A stretch of DNA of 45,194 nt from assembly GCA_021029095.1 (NCBI GenBank), contig JAJOHG010000208.1:1-45194 (forward strand), in the 5' to 3' direction. Shown piece after piece: positions 33,723 to 44,759 of the stretch. Origin of the DNA: Phellopilus nigrolimitatus (Eukaryota > Basidiomycota > Agaricomycetes > Hymenochaetales > Hymenochaetaceae). Each line of letters opens with the position of its first letter. Position 1 is the first letter of the stretch. The position numbers and the translations under genes are program-made. The notes under the pieces are model-generated. The model was not told the DNA's origin, searched no databases, and was given only the letters and a program-made list of their open reading frames with translations.

Positions 33723-34455
33723 TCTCCCGAAGAATAATTCAAATTAGCAAGTTAGCCGACGCGGCCGACCCTCCGTGCAGTCTAGGACACGCGACTTAGA
33801 GGCATGTGGAGTGGACTATGTATCAAATCGGACATACGTAGTCTTATGATTTCGATGAGCTATCATTCCGCTTCCTCGCTTCGCCGCTGTCTAAATAATG
33901 GGGTTTCTTCTATTCCGCTATCCAGAAAAAGCTCGGTACATGCAGCTTTTCACCTGCAGACATTGCACTCATATTGATTGGAAAACTACTCTTTCTTCAT
34001 CCGAGTTTAGCCAACAACCTCTTAAAATGAGAACTTGTAGAAACGTCGTTTGAGACCAACTGGGAGTGTATCCATCATGTTACGGATGGCACGTGTAGTC
34101 GCCGCCTTCCTTCTTCGATGTAATCGCGTCTTGGCGTAGACTGCCTCGTTGCGAGAAATCAGGATATGTGGCCTATGCGTGAGAGCACGCGCAGGCCCGC
34201 TCACGCATAGGCGCGCCTCTATCGACACTTGTACCATAGCTGTGCGTACGGGTCTAAGGACACAGACGGAGAAACAAATGCATAAAGGCCCATGCTAACG
34301 AAGGAGGGTGAACAGCTTGGCTCATCTACCCTCCCCCTACCCCTCTCTTGATCAGTCCGGCCGTCCTCGACATTCTCTCTGCGAGTTCTACAGACAGGCC
34401 ACAGCGGCGTCAGTCTGAGAACATACACTCAGAGCACAATTCTTCACGATCGGCG
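33723..34455. other. Upstream region of proline-rich paralogue 2; no gene seen
   Basis: 733 bp outside the cassette. Contains a 13-bp-arm inverted repeat at 34171-34212 and a C/T-rich stretch (34326-34380) before the ATG at 34456. Confidence 0.5.
34171..34212. repeat. Perfect inverted repeat, 13-bp arms
   Basis: GCCTATGCGTGAG (34171-34183) and CTCACGCATAGGC (34200-34212) with a 16-nt loop, about 245 bp upstream of the start of the proline-rich paralogue 2. It could be a regulator site or an RNA hairpin. Confidence 0.8.
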
Positions 34456-35976
34456 ATGTTGGAGTCGATCCCCGCTCAGGCTTACGGGCCTACCTCGTAT
34501 TATCCATACGAGTATGTCCAGCCTTTCCAGCCTCTGGGACAGCCTCAGGATGCCGCAATTGCCCTCGGTATGATTAGTCCCTATGAGTGGCAGAGTCCGG
34601 TGCCTATGGGAGATACGTTTTCACTGTCTCCACCAGTCAAATATGTCGTCGGTACACCTATGCCTGGCTCGCTGCATTCGCAGTCCCGCTCCAAACTCCG
34701 AAAGCACCCTCATCGTGAACACAATCATACGCAGCCACAGACGCTACACCTTGCACCTTCCGTTCCCTACAATCTTACTTCATACCCCGACTATTATGCG
34801 CCGCAACCTGGTCTGCGCTCGCGGGCTTCGATGTCTTTCCCTGAACCTCAGCTTTACCTGAGCCCGCTTCGTGGTGGACCGAGCCCCTCCCACTCAGGAA
34901 GGACTAGCTCCGGAGTTACCTCGGGAGATATCTGGGTAGAGCCCGAGCACTGCGATTACCTCGTCAAAGCGGTAAACGAGATGGCGCTATGCAAAGACAT
35001 ATTTTCGAAATGGGTCGAGCAGCTCAATCAGTGAGTAAATAGCATGCTTTTCGAGACCAGATGATTTCTTCTATGACTTTGAACTGACTCCGATGCTTGG
35101 TGCAGCGCTGATCTAGGAAAGAAGGACAAAGTCGAGAACAGCATTATTGACCAGATAAACAGTCTTGCCGAAGACGCGGTCTCTGCACTCTCCTCCTCTG
35201 AGAATATGCTGCGCACATATCAGGCTCTCGCGCGGCTTATGGACAGACGACTCTCCTCCATTGCCTCCTCGGCGAACGGCGGGGACCTTTTTGCCAGCTC
35301 CTCTCGGTCGCGAAAGAACGACGATTTCCAGACGCTCGCGATCGACATCAAGGTGCATTCGTCGGAGATCTCCCAGTTCGCGAGAGATATGTTCAGGAAG
35401 CTGTATGCGCTGCAGGATAATGTGAGGCAGACCCGCGACAAGTATTCCTTCAGAAAAAAGATCTGGGGCGGGCTCTGCTTTGTCTTCAGATGGGTCGCAC
35501 GGGTGCTCGCATTCTCTGGAACGGTCTCTACGTTCGTGCATCCGCTTGGTTTGGTCGGCACAGCAGCCATGCATGCATCCTCAGGCATAGCGTCTCTGGT
35601 TTCCTCTGTGTGTGATAAGATCCGGGAAGGTATGTTCCTTTCGATACGCCTTCACTAAGGAAGCCACTTATCTGATATCTTGCTCTTTCCCAATTGTGTC
35701 CCAGGCTACGAGGAGTCCAATATGGACGGGGTGCTTCATCTCCTGCGCGAGCACGTACCTCAGTCCGTAGAAATCGCGCTACAGAGCTTAAGAAGATTTC
35801 ACGCGGCGCAGGCCATATTTCGGTTTCATCTTGACGTTCAGCAGGGCAAGGCGTCCGGGTACATGGCCCCGAACGAGGCTGCGCGCGCACGGCGTAACTG
35901 GCGGAAAGCAGCGTCGCTGCTCAAACTGAAAGATGGATATTCACTTATATCGGATGGAGACTCCTCGTCATGGTAG
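34456..35976 (+). CDS. Proline-rich protein with helical C-terminal domain, paralogue 2
   Basis: No named family. Exons 34456-35030, 35106-35629, 35705-35976 join to 456 residues. The disordered N-terminal third is rich in Pro/Tyr/Ser/His (MLESIPAQAYGPTSYYPYEY). The helical region starts with CDYLVKAVNEMALCKDIFSK, matching the paralogue at 13695-15218. It is followed by long amphipathic helices (IIDQINSLAEDAVSALSSSE, EISQFARDMFRKLYALQDNV), a hydrophobic stretch (FVFRWVARVLAFSGTVSTFV then GLVGTAAMHASSGIASLV) that could be one or two membrane or membrane-binding segments, and a helix SLRRFHAAQAIFRFHLDVQQ. Exon layout and length match paralogue 1, but base composition is far less GC-rich. Presence of a GLVGTA-type hydrophobic core inside coiled coils recalls pore-forming or membrane-remodelling helical bundles, which is inference only. 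Confidence 0.8.
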
Positions 35977-36242
35977 TGGCATTCGGTCTACACACATTCT
36001 TATACCTTTGTTCGGCTTTGATTTCTTCGTCAGCCCACAACTTATACTTCCAACTTATGCATCTGCGCTCACCTTTATCCTGTCTGGCTTTCTTCAGTTT
36101 CCAATGTACTTGCTGAGCAACGTTTAATGCTGTCTTTCTGTTCTTTTTCAGATATATAATATCGCAGCCTATGTATCGGCTTCTAGCCGCTGGATCACAT
36201 ACAATATTACACACCTTTCCTATATTCCGCCAAAACAGTTCT

Positions 36243-37819
36243 TCATGACCTTCCCGCAAGGCCGAGCTCCATAGGCATCTCCTCACCTAAAACACCTGCT
36301 ATGACATTTCGCGCGGCGAGCGTAGCCATGGCGGTTCGAGTTTCAAAGGTCGCGCTTCCGATGTGCGGAAGGACGACGCATCTGTAGCACCATAATGTTC
36401 AGGTGAATAATATCTGTGCTTATGAAATGGTAGGACTCGCCTCGGCTCCTTCACTAACGGATGCTCCTTCCCGACCTGCGGCTCGCCCTCGACGACATCG
36501 AGCCCCGCGCCCCAGATCCAGCCGTCACGCAACGCGCGCGCGAGCGCGTTTGAGTCAACGAGCGTCCCGCGCGCCGGGTTCACAAGGACTGCGGTGCGCT
36601 TCATGTGTCGGAGGAACGCCTCATCGACGATGTGGTGCGTCGCGCGCCCGCCTGGCGCAAGCAGAAAGAGCACGTCTGCGCGCGCGGCGAGGTCCTCCAG
36701 AGAGACGCGCGCGATCGAGCCTGCGGGAAGGGACAGCGATGCCGCAAGCGCGTCGTCGCGAGCGGAGGAGCCGGGTGAGGATGCGCTAGAGGGATTACCG
36801 GTGTAGATGCAGCGCCGCACGCCGAAGGCGATGAGTCGCGCGAGCGTGGCCTGGGCAATGCGACCGAAACCGAGGAAGCCGACTGTCCTTTCTGGGGACG
36901 TCGAGAGATCGGAGGAGGACGGGGCCGCGATGTTGGGTAGTAAGCTGGAGCTAATCTGCGGTCCGCAGAATCCAAAGGGCGACCAGGTGTAGTTGGGCCA
37001 CTGTATATGTGCTTATTATATTTGCTGAGAATCGTATACGAGTCAGAACGCCGCGCACCTGGCCTTCGTGGACGAGTCCCGTCGTTGCCTTCACGTTCCG
37101 GCTTGCCATCAGAGCGAGCATCACGGCTATGTCTGCCACTGAAGCAAGTATAAATGTCGATTTTGATTTCTTTCTTCCAAACTCTCAACGAAAAAAAATA
37201 TTACCTGCATCGGTCAGAACATCTGGCGTGTAGCCTAGACGAACCCCTCTCTTAGACAGGGCAGGGAGCGAGACATGTTCTTCATCAAAGTGAGAAAGTG
37301 CCCCTTTAGCAATGATGAAGTGCATACCATATCCAACGGACATAGTTGACACGACCTTCAATGAGGGACCGGCTGCCGACAATTTAGAATACCAAGTTGA
37401 ATTTGAATTTGAATCACTACGGCATGCCTTTGTTTAGCAGTTCTTCATCAACCTTCAGTGCAAACTAAGCTTCTATATTTTTTTCGCTTTTATTTTGAAG
37501 TGCGCTCACTGGTTCTCCGAACATGACTATCAATCCCGTCGCACCAGAAACGTTTTCCAGTAGCCAGCTCCGTTCGCACTTCCTATCTTCGGGCCATACA
37601 ATAACCTGTAATTTTACCATGCGGGTTCAAGGGTACAATCGTGAAGAAACATTTATGTATACACACGTCAAGATCATCTCTCTCCCGCAAGACGGCTAAG
37701 GCTTCGGTACCCAGGTCACGACACACGACGACCTTGTGCTTTGTTCTAAGATGTCGAGCAATTGCAGTCAGTCGCGACGAAGATCGGGATAGAAGAGGGG
37801 ACTGTAGCGACCCTGTCAT
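36243..37819 (-). CDS. D-isomer-specific 2-hydroxyacid dehydrogenase (glyoxylate/hydroxypyruvate reductase-like)
   Basis: NAD(P)-dependent oxidoreductase interconverting 2-oxo acids and D-2-hydroxy acids; glyoxylate/hydroxypyruvate is the likeliest substrate by resemblance to GRHPR. Eight exons (minus): 37819-37667, 37605-37510, 37452-37428, 37372-37328, 37279-37205, 37138-37059, 37000-36441, 36381-36243, giving 390 residues. The start is the first ATG in frame. Landmarks: [30 protein letters not shown], nucleotide-binding GFLGFGRIA (199-207), NPARGTLVD (catalytic Arg about 302), DVVEGEP (Glu about 331), LPHIGSAT (His about 351). Two junctions (after 37428 and 36441) only work with GC donors (G|GCATGC, AG|GCGAGT), and both give perfect phase and family sequence. 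Exon 3 is only 25 nt. It is divergent from CSN5 with a 219-bp shared upstream region. Confidence 0.92.
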
Positions 37820-38038
37820 GCTTGTCGTAAACTAACGTCGCGTCAATGTTGTCGTGGTATTTGTAGGAAATCATCGACTGCAGACGGTCCGTACGGAGTC
37901 CGGACAAGATGGAGAAGGTCGCGTGGGAGGCACGTGCAAGCGGGCGCGGATAGAGCCGACGACGCGTACGCCGCCGCGCCCGCTCCGAGTGACAGTCCGA
38001 ATCCTTTGCCAAAGACATCGACGTCGATCTCGCGTACA
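37820..38038. promoter_or_regulatory. Bidirectional promoter, 2-hydroxyacid dehydrogenase and CSN5
   Basis: 219 bp separate the two ATGs, so both transcripts must start within it or inside the facing 5' regions. No TATA box stands out. Confidence 0.5.
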
Positions 38039-39642
38039 ATGGCGACTGCCTCGTCGTCTTCGTCGACGGCGTTCAAAACGTTCTCGCTTGAGAACAGCGT
38101 CCTCGAGGTCAGCCCCCAGGACGAGATCTTCCGATTCGACGCCGAGGCGAACAAAGCCATCCTCAAGGAGCAGCCATGGAAGAATGAGTGCGTGCGCGTC
38201 CATTTACAGCCGCCGATGTGTTCAAAATTTCTTATTTTTATCATTATGGTCTTAAGCCCACATTATTTCAAGTCATGCAAAATTTCCGCCGTCGCGCTCA
38301 TCAAAATGGTATGCGCGCTTCGTGTATGCCACTAAGGAGACTAGATCTAGTGCTCACGCTGCTCGCAGGTGATCCATGCGCGTTCGGGCGTGCCCTGGGA
38401 GATCATGGGCCTTATGCAGGGCAAGGTCGTTGGCGATGCGCTCGTCGTCATAGATTCGTTCGCATTACCCGTACAGGGCACCGAGACGCGTGTCAACGCT
38501 GCCGAAGCTGCAAATGAGTACATGGTTGAGTACGTCGGCGGAAGCGAGAAGGTGTGTTTGTTGCATTGTTCGATCTTAACCCGTCTAAACTACCTGTGCT
38601 CTATTTGGCGGGGTGGGTGTAGGTCGAGCGAAAGGAGAACGTGATCGGATGGTACCACTCGCATCCGGGCTACGCATGCTGGCTATCCGGCATCGACGTG
38701 AACACACAGATCACTAACCAAAAATATCAAGATCCATTCGTCGCCGTCGTTGTATGTATCCATTGTTCTGCGTTATATTCTTCAGTTATGTTCATCATAA
38801 TATACTCTCCTCCCAGATTGACCCAAACCGCACGATCTCCGCAGGCAAAGTCGACATCGGCGCATTCCGCACCTACCCAGAGGGGTACACGCCGCCGGGC
38901 GCGGGGTCAAGCGAGTATCAGTCTATTCCGCTTGAGAAAATAGAGGACTTTGGCGTGCACGCGAACCAGTACTACTCGCTGACCGTCGAGGTGTTCAAGT
39001 CGAGCCTCGACAACGAGCTGCTCAGCCGCCTGTGGAACAAGTACTGGGTCAACACGCTCAGCACGAGCCCGCTGATATCCGTAAGCGATTTTCCATCCTT
39101 TCATCTGGAAAATATATGAAACTTGAATTGATGTTTGGGAAAACAGAATCGCGCATACGCGGCGTCGCAGCTTTCAGACCTCGCGCAGAAGCTTGGGAAG
39201 GCGCAGTCAACTGTTGTGAATACACGCGCATCAATCCCGCGACCACCGAAGGATGAAAAGGACAAACACAAAGAAAAGGTACAGTGCCCATCACCATTAT
39301 TCACATCATGCTTTTCCGACTTAATCATATGCGCAGGGCAAGCAGGACGAGGATAAGAAGGAGGATAGCCAGTTGTTGAAGAGCGTGAAAGACAGCACGA
39401 AGCTGGCGGCAGAGGCTCAGCACGGGCTCATCGCGCAGGTGCTCAAGGATGTACTTTTCTCGTCGCGGCCGGGCCAGGGCCGGAGCGCAGACGCGGGTGC
39501 TGCTGCGGTAGCGAGCGCCGTCGCAAGCGCAGCAGGTACAGGCGCTGCGGCGGCGGCAGAGACGACTGCGCCATCAGAGACGGAGATCGTCGTTACGAGT
39601 GGAAGTACGGCATCAAACGATGCGGCTATGACACTGTCGTAA
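38039..39642 (+). CDS. CSN5: COP9 signalosome subunit 5 (JAMM deneddylase)
   Basis: Catalytic subunit of the COP9 signalosome, which removes NEDD8 from cullins. Exons 38039-38187, 38257-38308, 38369-38551, 38623-38751, 38817-39080, 39147-39278, 39337-39642 join in phase to 404 residues. Landmarks: [36 protein letters not shown] (Glu78), the JAMM metal site [16 protein letters not shown] (His140, His142, Asp153), the adjoining [20 protein letters not shown] and [23 protein letters not shown] rather than SSWLTGVD separates it from the proteasome paralogue RPN11. The C-terminal ~70 residues are an Ala-rich, low-complexity tail ([20 protein letters not shown]) longer than in animal CSN5. It is convergent with eL20, 318 bp apart. 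Confidence 0.96.
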
Positions 39643-39960
39643 ATGAGAATCTCTGCTACATTTACATACTGTACTATTAGACAATATTGCTTCTTTATGT
39701 TTTTTTCACGAAGAGTGCCGACTTGTCAGATAAAAACCAAGTCGAAGCCACAACTAAGCATGCTTGACTCAGAGTTTTCAGCATATGAAAGAGCAGGAAT
39801 GCATAGCCCATATCATATGCATATGCGAATGTAAAAAGGTAAGATACAAGCATGCGTGCAGACTTTTTCGTCGGTACCGCACCCTTCCCTTCTAACGGCA
39901 ACAGTAGCCCACCTGATTCCAAACCCAACCTAAACCTGTGTCCAAACACGCAAAGCGCGC
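39643..39960. other. Convergent 3' regions of CSN5 and eL20
   Basis: 318 bp between two facing stop codons, AT-richer than the genes. It presumably holds both polyadenylation regions. Nothing else is seen. Confidence 0.5.
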
Positions 39961-40533
39961 CTAGAAGGTGGTGGGCCTGTGGGCGGCAAAGACCGACCTC
40001 GATTTTGAGACCCGGCGAGGGAGGGGGAAACGCAGCTTGGGGGTGAGGAGCTGCTTGATGTACGGGCGGCGGACATCGTCCGCCTTGGCGATTTCGACGA
40101 CACGAAGGATCTGAACGAGGATAAGTACGAAAAGAAAATGGAAATAAAGGGAAACAAGTGTTGCGCGTACGTGGATAGACCGGAAGCGGGCACGGTGGCG
40201 GGCGGCCATGTCCTGGTAGAGGGACTTAACTGCGTCTGCACGGGTGAGCTCGCGGAACTCCTTGTACATGTTGTGCGTCCCCGAGCGCGAGTCGTAACGG
40301 ATCCAAACGCCAAAGTTCTTCACCTTGAGCGGGCGACGCTCGGCGATCTGGTTGACGGCAACGATCTCGCCGTTGGCTTTCTTAACCTTCTTGAGCTTGC
40401 GGAGGAAGTACCAGAAGCGCGACTTTGCGACGACATCGTTGATCGCGAAAATGCGCATGCGGTACAGCTTGGGCGCGGGCTCTGCCGCGGTGGGCAGATG
40501 GCGCCCGACGACCTGGTATTCCTTCAGACCCAT
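39961..40533 (-). CDS. Large-subunit ribosomal protein eL20 (L18a)
   Basis: Structural protein of the 60S subunit. Exons (minus) 40533-40171 and 40110-39961, giving 170 residues, the family length. Continuous family sequence: [80 protein letters not shown], then after the intron [20 protein letters not shown] and a C-terminus [14 protein letters not shown]. The ATG at 40533 lies directly after an AG acceptor (TTTCTGCAG), so there is probably an intron in the 5' leader or just at the start codon; an alternative first exon with a few residues is possible. In yeast nomenclature the gene is RPL20. Confidence 0.95.
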   Translation of the reverse strand: MGLKEYQVVGRHLPTAAEPAPKLYRMRIFAINDVVAKSRFWYFLRKLKKVKKANGEIVAVNQIAERRPLKVKNFGVWIRYDSRSGTHNMYKEFRELTRADAVKSLYQDMAARHRARFRSIHVRATLVSLYFHFLFVLILVQILRVVEIAKADDVRRPYIKQLLTPKLRFPLPRRVSKSRSVFAAHRPTTF

Positions 40534-40739
40534 CTGCAGAAACGGGTGCCAAAGAAAGAGTATCCGTCAGTGCGTGTACGAATCCACCGGGAGTAGCGAG
40601 AACAACGGCCGGAAAACGAGCACAGATTAGAGATCTGGGTTCTGGCAGGCCGTATCGTCAAAATGGAGGGGCGTGGACTGACCAGTGCTTCGTCGTCGTT
40701 GGTTGTCTTGAGGTTGTCGGTGTCGTTCGTTTACTTTGG

Positions 40740-42190
40740 AGCCTATCCAGGGCGGTGTTTGTGACTATTTGGCAAAATCCAGCCGGCCTTTGCCGATTGA
40801 AGAAGTCTTGCTCACGGATTTTGCACGCGACTTGCAACAACGCAAGTCGGTTCGAGAACCAAGTGAGTACTTGAAGCTACTCAAGATCATGAAGTATGTC
40901 GGCGGACGAGGGTTATCTCTAACAAGGCTACGTAAAGGCCGAATCTTCAGAAATATGGTCTCAGAAATGAAGGCTTCGGATACACATGTATCGCACTTGT
41001 GTTGGGACGTTGCAGCCGTAACTTCAAATGGACAACGAAAACTCGGAATTGATAGCCAAAAGCAAACCACCGTCTCCGGAGGATGTCAGTCATGCTTCGG
41101 AGTTGTTTTCTGCTTTTTTCCTAGGATGAAGGTAGCGACGTTTCTTGTTCTCGATTTGCGCACCTTTCGCTCGGGACGACACGCATGAGGAAGGCGGGGA
41201 AAAGCCTGCGCACCCAAGTGGTTCAAACATTGCTGGAAAAATATGAAACCCTCCAATAGGGCCTCATTCAGCGTCTTTCGACAGCGATGCATATACTCAA
41301 CTCCAATATCTTCGCAACAAATTCACTCAAGTCGTATATATCCGAACTACTTGAGCTTTCATCCACAAATTCAGCCGTCGTTATTCTGTCGGGTCGCATG
41401 CGGGCTGTCAAGAATTCGTAGTCTTACAAATCGTAAATCTATCGATGGGCGAAAACTCAACAACAGCACCGAAGGTTTTCCAACTCTCTGGCTCGGCGCA
41501 AGATGCCGTTCAAGACGGACTGATGAGAAATATTGGTGGCTAGATGTTGGTCTAGACGGCGTCCGAAGCTCTTTTCAATCCTCCTTCGAGACAAATGCTT
41601 GGTGCGAGGTAGTGAGGCCGGTTGTGCGCACCGAGATCCGGCTCTTGAATAGCTCGGGTATAGAAGCAAAAGTCAGGGTAACTCGCTCTTTTCAGATCTT
41701 TTGGAGGGCGTGCGCGCCGGTTCTCCGACGCTGACGCGGCTCACAGAATCTGTCTCTAATCATTTTTCGTGGGCGGAAAGGGGAAGTGCGTAACTGTCGG
41801 GCAATCACACTAGCTCACCATATCCGCAGATCTACAGAGACGAGCGACGGCATATAGATTGAAACCGGCTAAATGGTGGTATTGCCATTCCGAAAGGTAA
41901 AAGCACATCATATTCTCCGAACGCATTCCACTTCGGGACACTGGTGCTGACGTACAAGCATAATTCAGGCCTGTAACTGTTTGAAGGGAGCAATCGTGGT
42001 TTCGCATTGGCAAATGCAACAAAACAGATGGGAGACACGTATGTTCGCGCCTTGATAACAAACTGCTTTGTCTAATTCGAACTTTTCTAGCCAACCCTTT
42101 GTTCTAGACTTTGTCAATTTCGTTGCGGATTCAGCGTCAGTTATAAAGTCAGTCTCTGGACTCCCTTACGTTGCTCTGGAATCTATCTAA
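40740..42190 (+). CDS. Unresolved multi-exon gene (unrecognised)
   Basis: Several plus-strand stretches look coding, but I cannot make one full model. Pieces in order: SSRPLPIEEVLLTDFARDLQ and QRKSVREP with a good donor at 40862; MDNENSELIAKSKPPSPED (ATG at 41025-41027 region) joined to DEGSDVSCSRFAHLSLGTTR; QRLSTAMHILNSNIFATNSL then KSYISELLELSSTNSAVVIL; APKVFQLSGSAQDAVQDGLM; then after acceptors at about 41694 and 41830, LLEGVRAGSPTLTRLTESVS and LQRRATAYRLKPAKWWYCHS; and finally QPFVLDFVNFVADSASVIKS ending YVALESI at 42190. The peptide RRATAYRLKPAKWWYCHSER loosely resembles the CENP-C motif, but no cupin domain follows. It may be a rapidly evolving real gene or a decaying one. Coordinates are approximate. 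Confidence 0.4.
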
Positions 42191-42511
42191 CCATGAGTTT
42201 TCAACATTCAAGGTAGCTTCCGTCTAATTTTTTCTCTGCGACTAGCAGTGAGTACTACCAAGATCTGCGTTGTTTACATTCAGATATTGAACTGAAACAT
42301 AGAGATGGCCCTATTACTCAGCAATTCGTACACGTGAAGTTCTTGGGATGACTCACCTTCTCGCGTTCGCTGAGGCATGAGCTTGCAAATCCATTTGTGT
42401 TTGTCAGAGAGGGACATTAGCAAGAAAGGTGGATTTCGTTTCAATATAAGAAGACGATGTCGAGGTATCCACACCTCATCTTCGTATCCACTCGTCCAGT
42501 ACTTAGCAAAC

Positions 42512-43803
42512 ATGCAGGCTCTCGTCACTCTTTCGGATTCACAAGCTGGCGTGCGCTCAGTGGCGATCCCGCAGCCTGGAGCGAACCAGATCCGTGTACG
42601 CGTCAAAGTGGTTGCTCTAAACCCTGTTGATGCGCTTTACGTCGCTAAACCCGCAGCCCCTCCCGGACGCGTCGTCGGGAGCGACTTCGCGGGCGTTGTG
42701 GAGACCGTCGGCGAGGACGCCAAAGGAGCCTGGAAGAAGGGTGCCAGAGTCGCGGGCTTCCTCCATGGAGGTGCGCATTGCCATCGCTTTTTGTTTGGAA
42801 ACGAAATTTGACGTATGTATAGCTTGTCAGGAGAATGATCTACCTGGCGCATTTGCTGAGTTCTTAAGCGTTGATGCAGACCTCGTCTACGGTATTCCAG
42901 ATACAATGAGCTTTGAGGAAGCTGCGACTCTCCCGCTTTGCATAAATACCGCTTCAAATGTAAGCTGTCTGTCGGTTCCTCGAGTTTATTCTGACTGACA
43001 TGTCGGAACCCAGGGCATCTACAGAGTCCTCTCACTTCCTGCGCCTTGGGACTTGGCACAATCCCCTACGTCCTTCGGGAAGCGCCCTGCCATCATTATC
43101 TACAGTGGCGCGACCTCCGTCGGCTGCTACGCGATCCAGCTTGCGCGGCTCTCACCAGCCAACCTACTCATCCTTACCACCGCGTCCCCGGACAACGCGG
43201 CGTATCTCCGGTCTCTCGGCGCCGACCACGTACTCGACTACCATACCCCAGACTGGGCGGCGCAGGTTGCGCGCATCACCGAAGAGAATAACGCCGAGCT
43301 TCTTTACGGCCTCGATTGCATATCCGAGGGCCCGACCGTGGGCGCGCTGAGTCAGGCGTTCAAGGACAAAGGAAAAATTGCAACGGTACGCGGGCCGACG
43401 CAGTGGGACGGCGCAGCCGTAAAGGCGGGTGTCGTCGCGGAGTACATGGCCGTGTGGACTTTACTCGGGCGGGAGTTTTGGTACAACGGTCTGCTGCCAT
43501 TCCTTTCGATCTTGGGGACACAGACTCACGATTTTATCTTCAGGCGGAATTCATTTCCCCGCAGAGCCTGCGCACCGTGCACTCGCGGCGTCCCTTTACG
43601 CATATATCTCTGACACGAATCCAGCGTCTCCGATTGTCTCTGGTGCCCTCAGAGCGAACAAGGTACGCCTTATGCCTGGTGGTCTTGCGGATGTACCCGA
43701 GGCCTTTGTGCTTCTCGGATCAGGGCGTGTAACTGAGAGGAAGGAGACTGCGACTCTGAGGTCGCTGCGCGCGGAGAAGATGGTGTATCGACTAGAGAAA
43801 TGA
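42512..43803 (+). CDS. Medium-chain reductase, zinc-independent (quinone/enoyl reductase-like)
   Basis: NADPH-dependent oxidoreductase of the MDR superfamily, closest in style to fungal ToxD/LovC-type trans-enoyl reductases and quinone reductases; substrate unknown. Exons 42512-42770, 42823-42959, 43014-43488, 43544-43803 give 376 residues. Landmarks: GANQIRVRVKVVALNPVDAL, GSDFAGVVETVG, PGAFAEFLSVDADLVYGIPD, SFEEAATLPLCINTA, Rossmann segment IIIYSGATSVGCYAIQLARL, GADHVLDYHTPDWAAQV, and a C-terminal PGGLADVPEAFVLLGSGRVT. The structural-zinc cysteine lobe of alcohol dehydrogenases is absent, as expected for this branch. Exon 2 was joined at TATAG|CTTGTC because the nearer AG would give a stop. 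No polyketide synthase lies nearby, so a secondary-metabolite role is not supported here. Confidence 0.9.
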
Positions 43804-44759
43804 TGGGCAGTGTATGCCTTTTACTAGTCAATCACGATACATCCAGATGTCTTTTGGAAGCAAGCGAACAGGGGATGTAATCCAGGTGCTGCCTGGGTCC
43901 GAAATACAGCAAGCTTGCATATAATAATATCCACATTACTTGTCATCGCAGGCTCTACGAGCAGAAAGCTAAACAGTGGCAGAAATACCACTGTTTCAGC
44001 TTATTAAGCTTCTTTAAAACGGCGTCTTCGGCAGGCTTTTGCCCTGCAGCGACAGCTACAGAGCATTCAGTCGGTTTCCATTGTTTCGCAGCAAGAAAGA
44101 GATACGGAGTGTATTGTAAGCAGGCAAAAAGCGGTACCTCTATATGGGTCGCTATTTTACGAATGTTGGCTTGGGATTTTACTTTCATAATAGAGGTGGG
44201 TGTACATATTTTGACTGCTTACACTGTAATCATCGCCCAGACCCTTTCTTACTTTCTTTCGAGGCCGAAACCGGGAAGGCTGCTCTACATACAATACCAC
44301 TCTGACCATATACGTCACTCGATGATCCCGAGCATTTCAGATTGGAATTTGTTTCGTATAATACAGCAGTCATATCTCAATCCTTTCCTCTTCCTAATAG
44401 GCAGTCATCAGCAAAACATAATTTTACTCAAGATGTCTTATTTGACCTGTATAAGGCACTGCAATGTGGTTAAGGCACATATGTAAGTGTGGAAGGAGCT
44501 AATGCATATCAATTTTACAAGTCCTTAGCCTACTTACTTCCACTAATTGCCCATATTTCAAGTTTGTAAGACGTGAATAAGGGTGCATGAGTGCTCTAAT
44601 GCATGTCAATTTATGTGATCCACACAGTCATAAACTCGCATTTGCTTTTTTTATCATGCTCATATATGTGCTCTAAATCTTCCCTCCTATGTTGTATCGC
44701 ACAGCTTATTACTTATCATTGCGGGTGGGAAGCAAGACTTACAATCACAATCCCTAGTC
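43804..44759. other. Region between the reductase and third gene A copy; no gene seen
   Basis: About 950 bp. A short minus-strand frame (44188-43955) has a helical look (AEDAVLKKLNKLKQWYF) but no support. From about 44600 the sequence resembles the cassette stretch just downstream of gene A in the left copy (6720-6840), so the third cassette extends at least to there. Confidence 0.45.
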
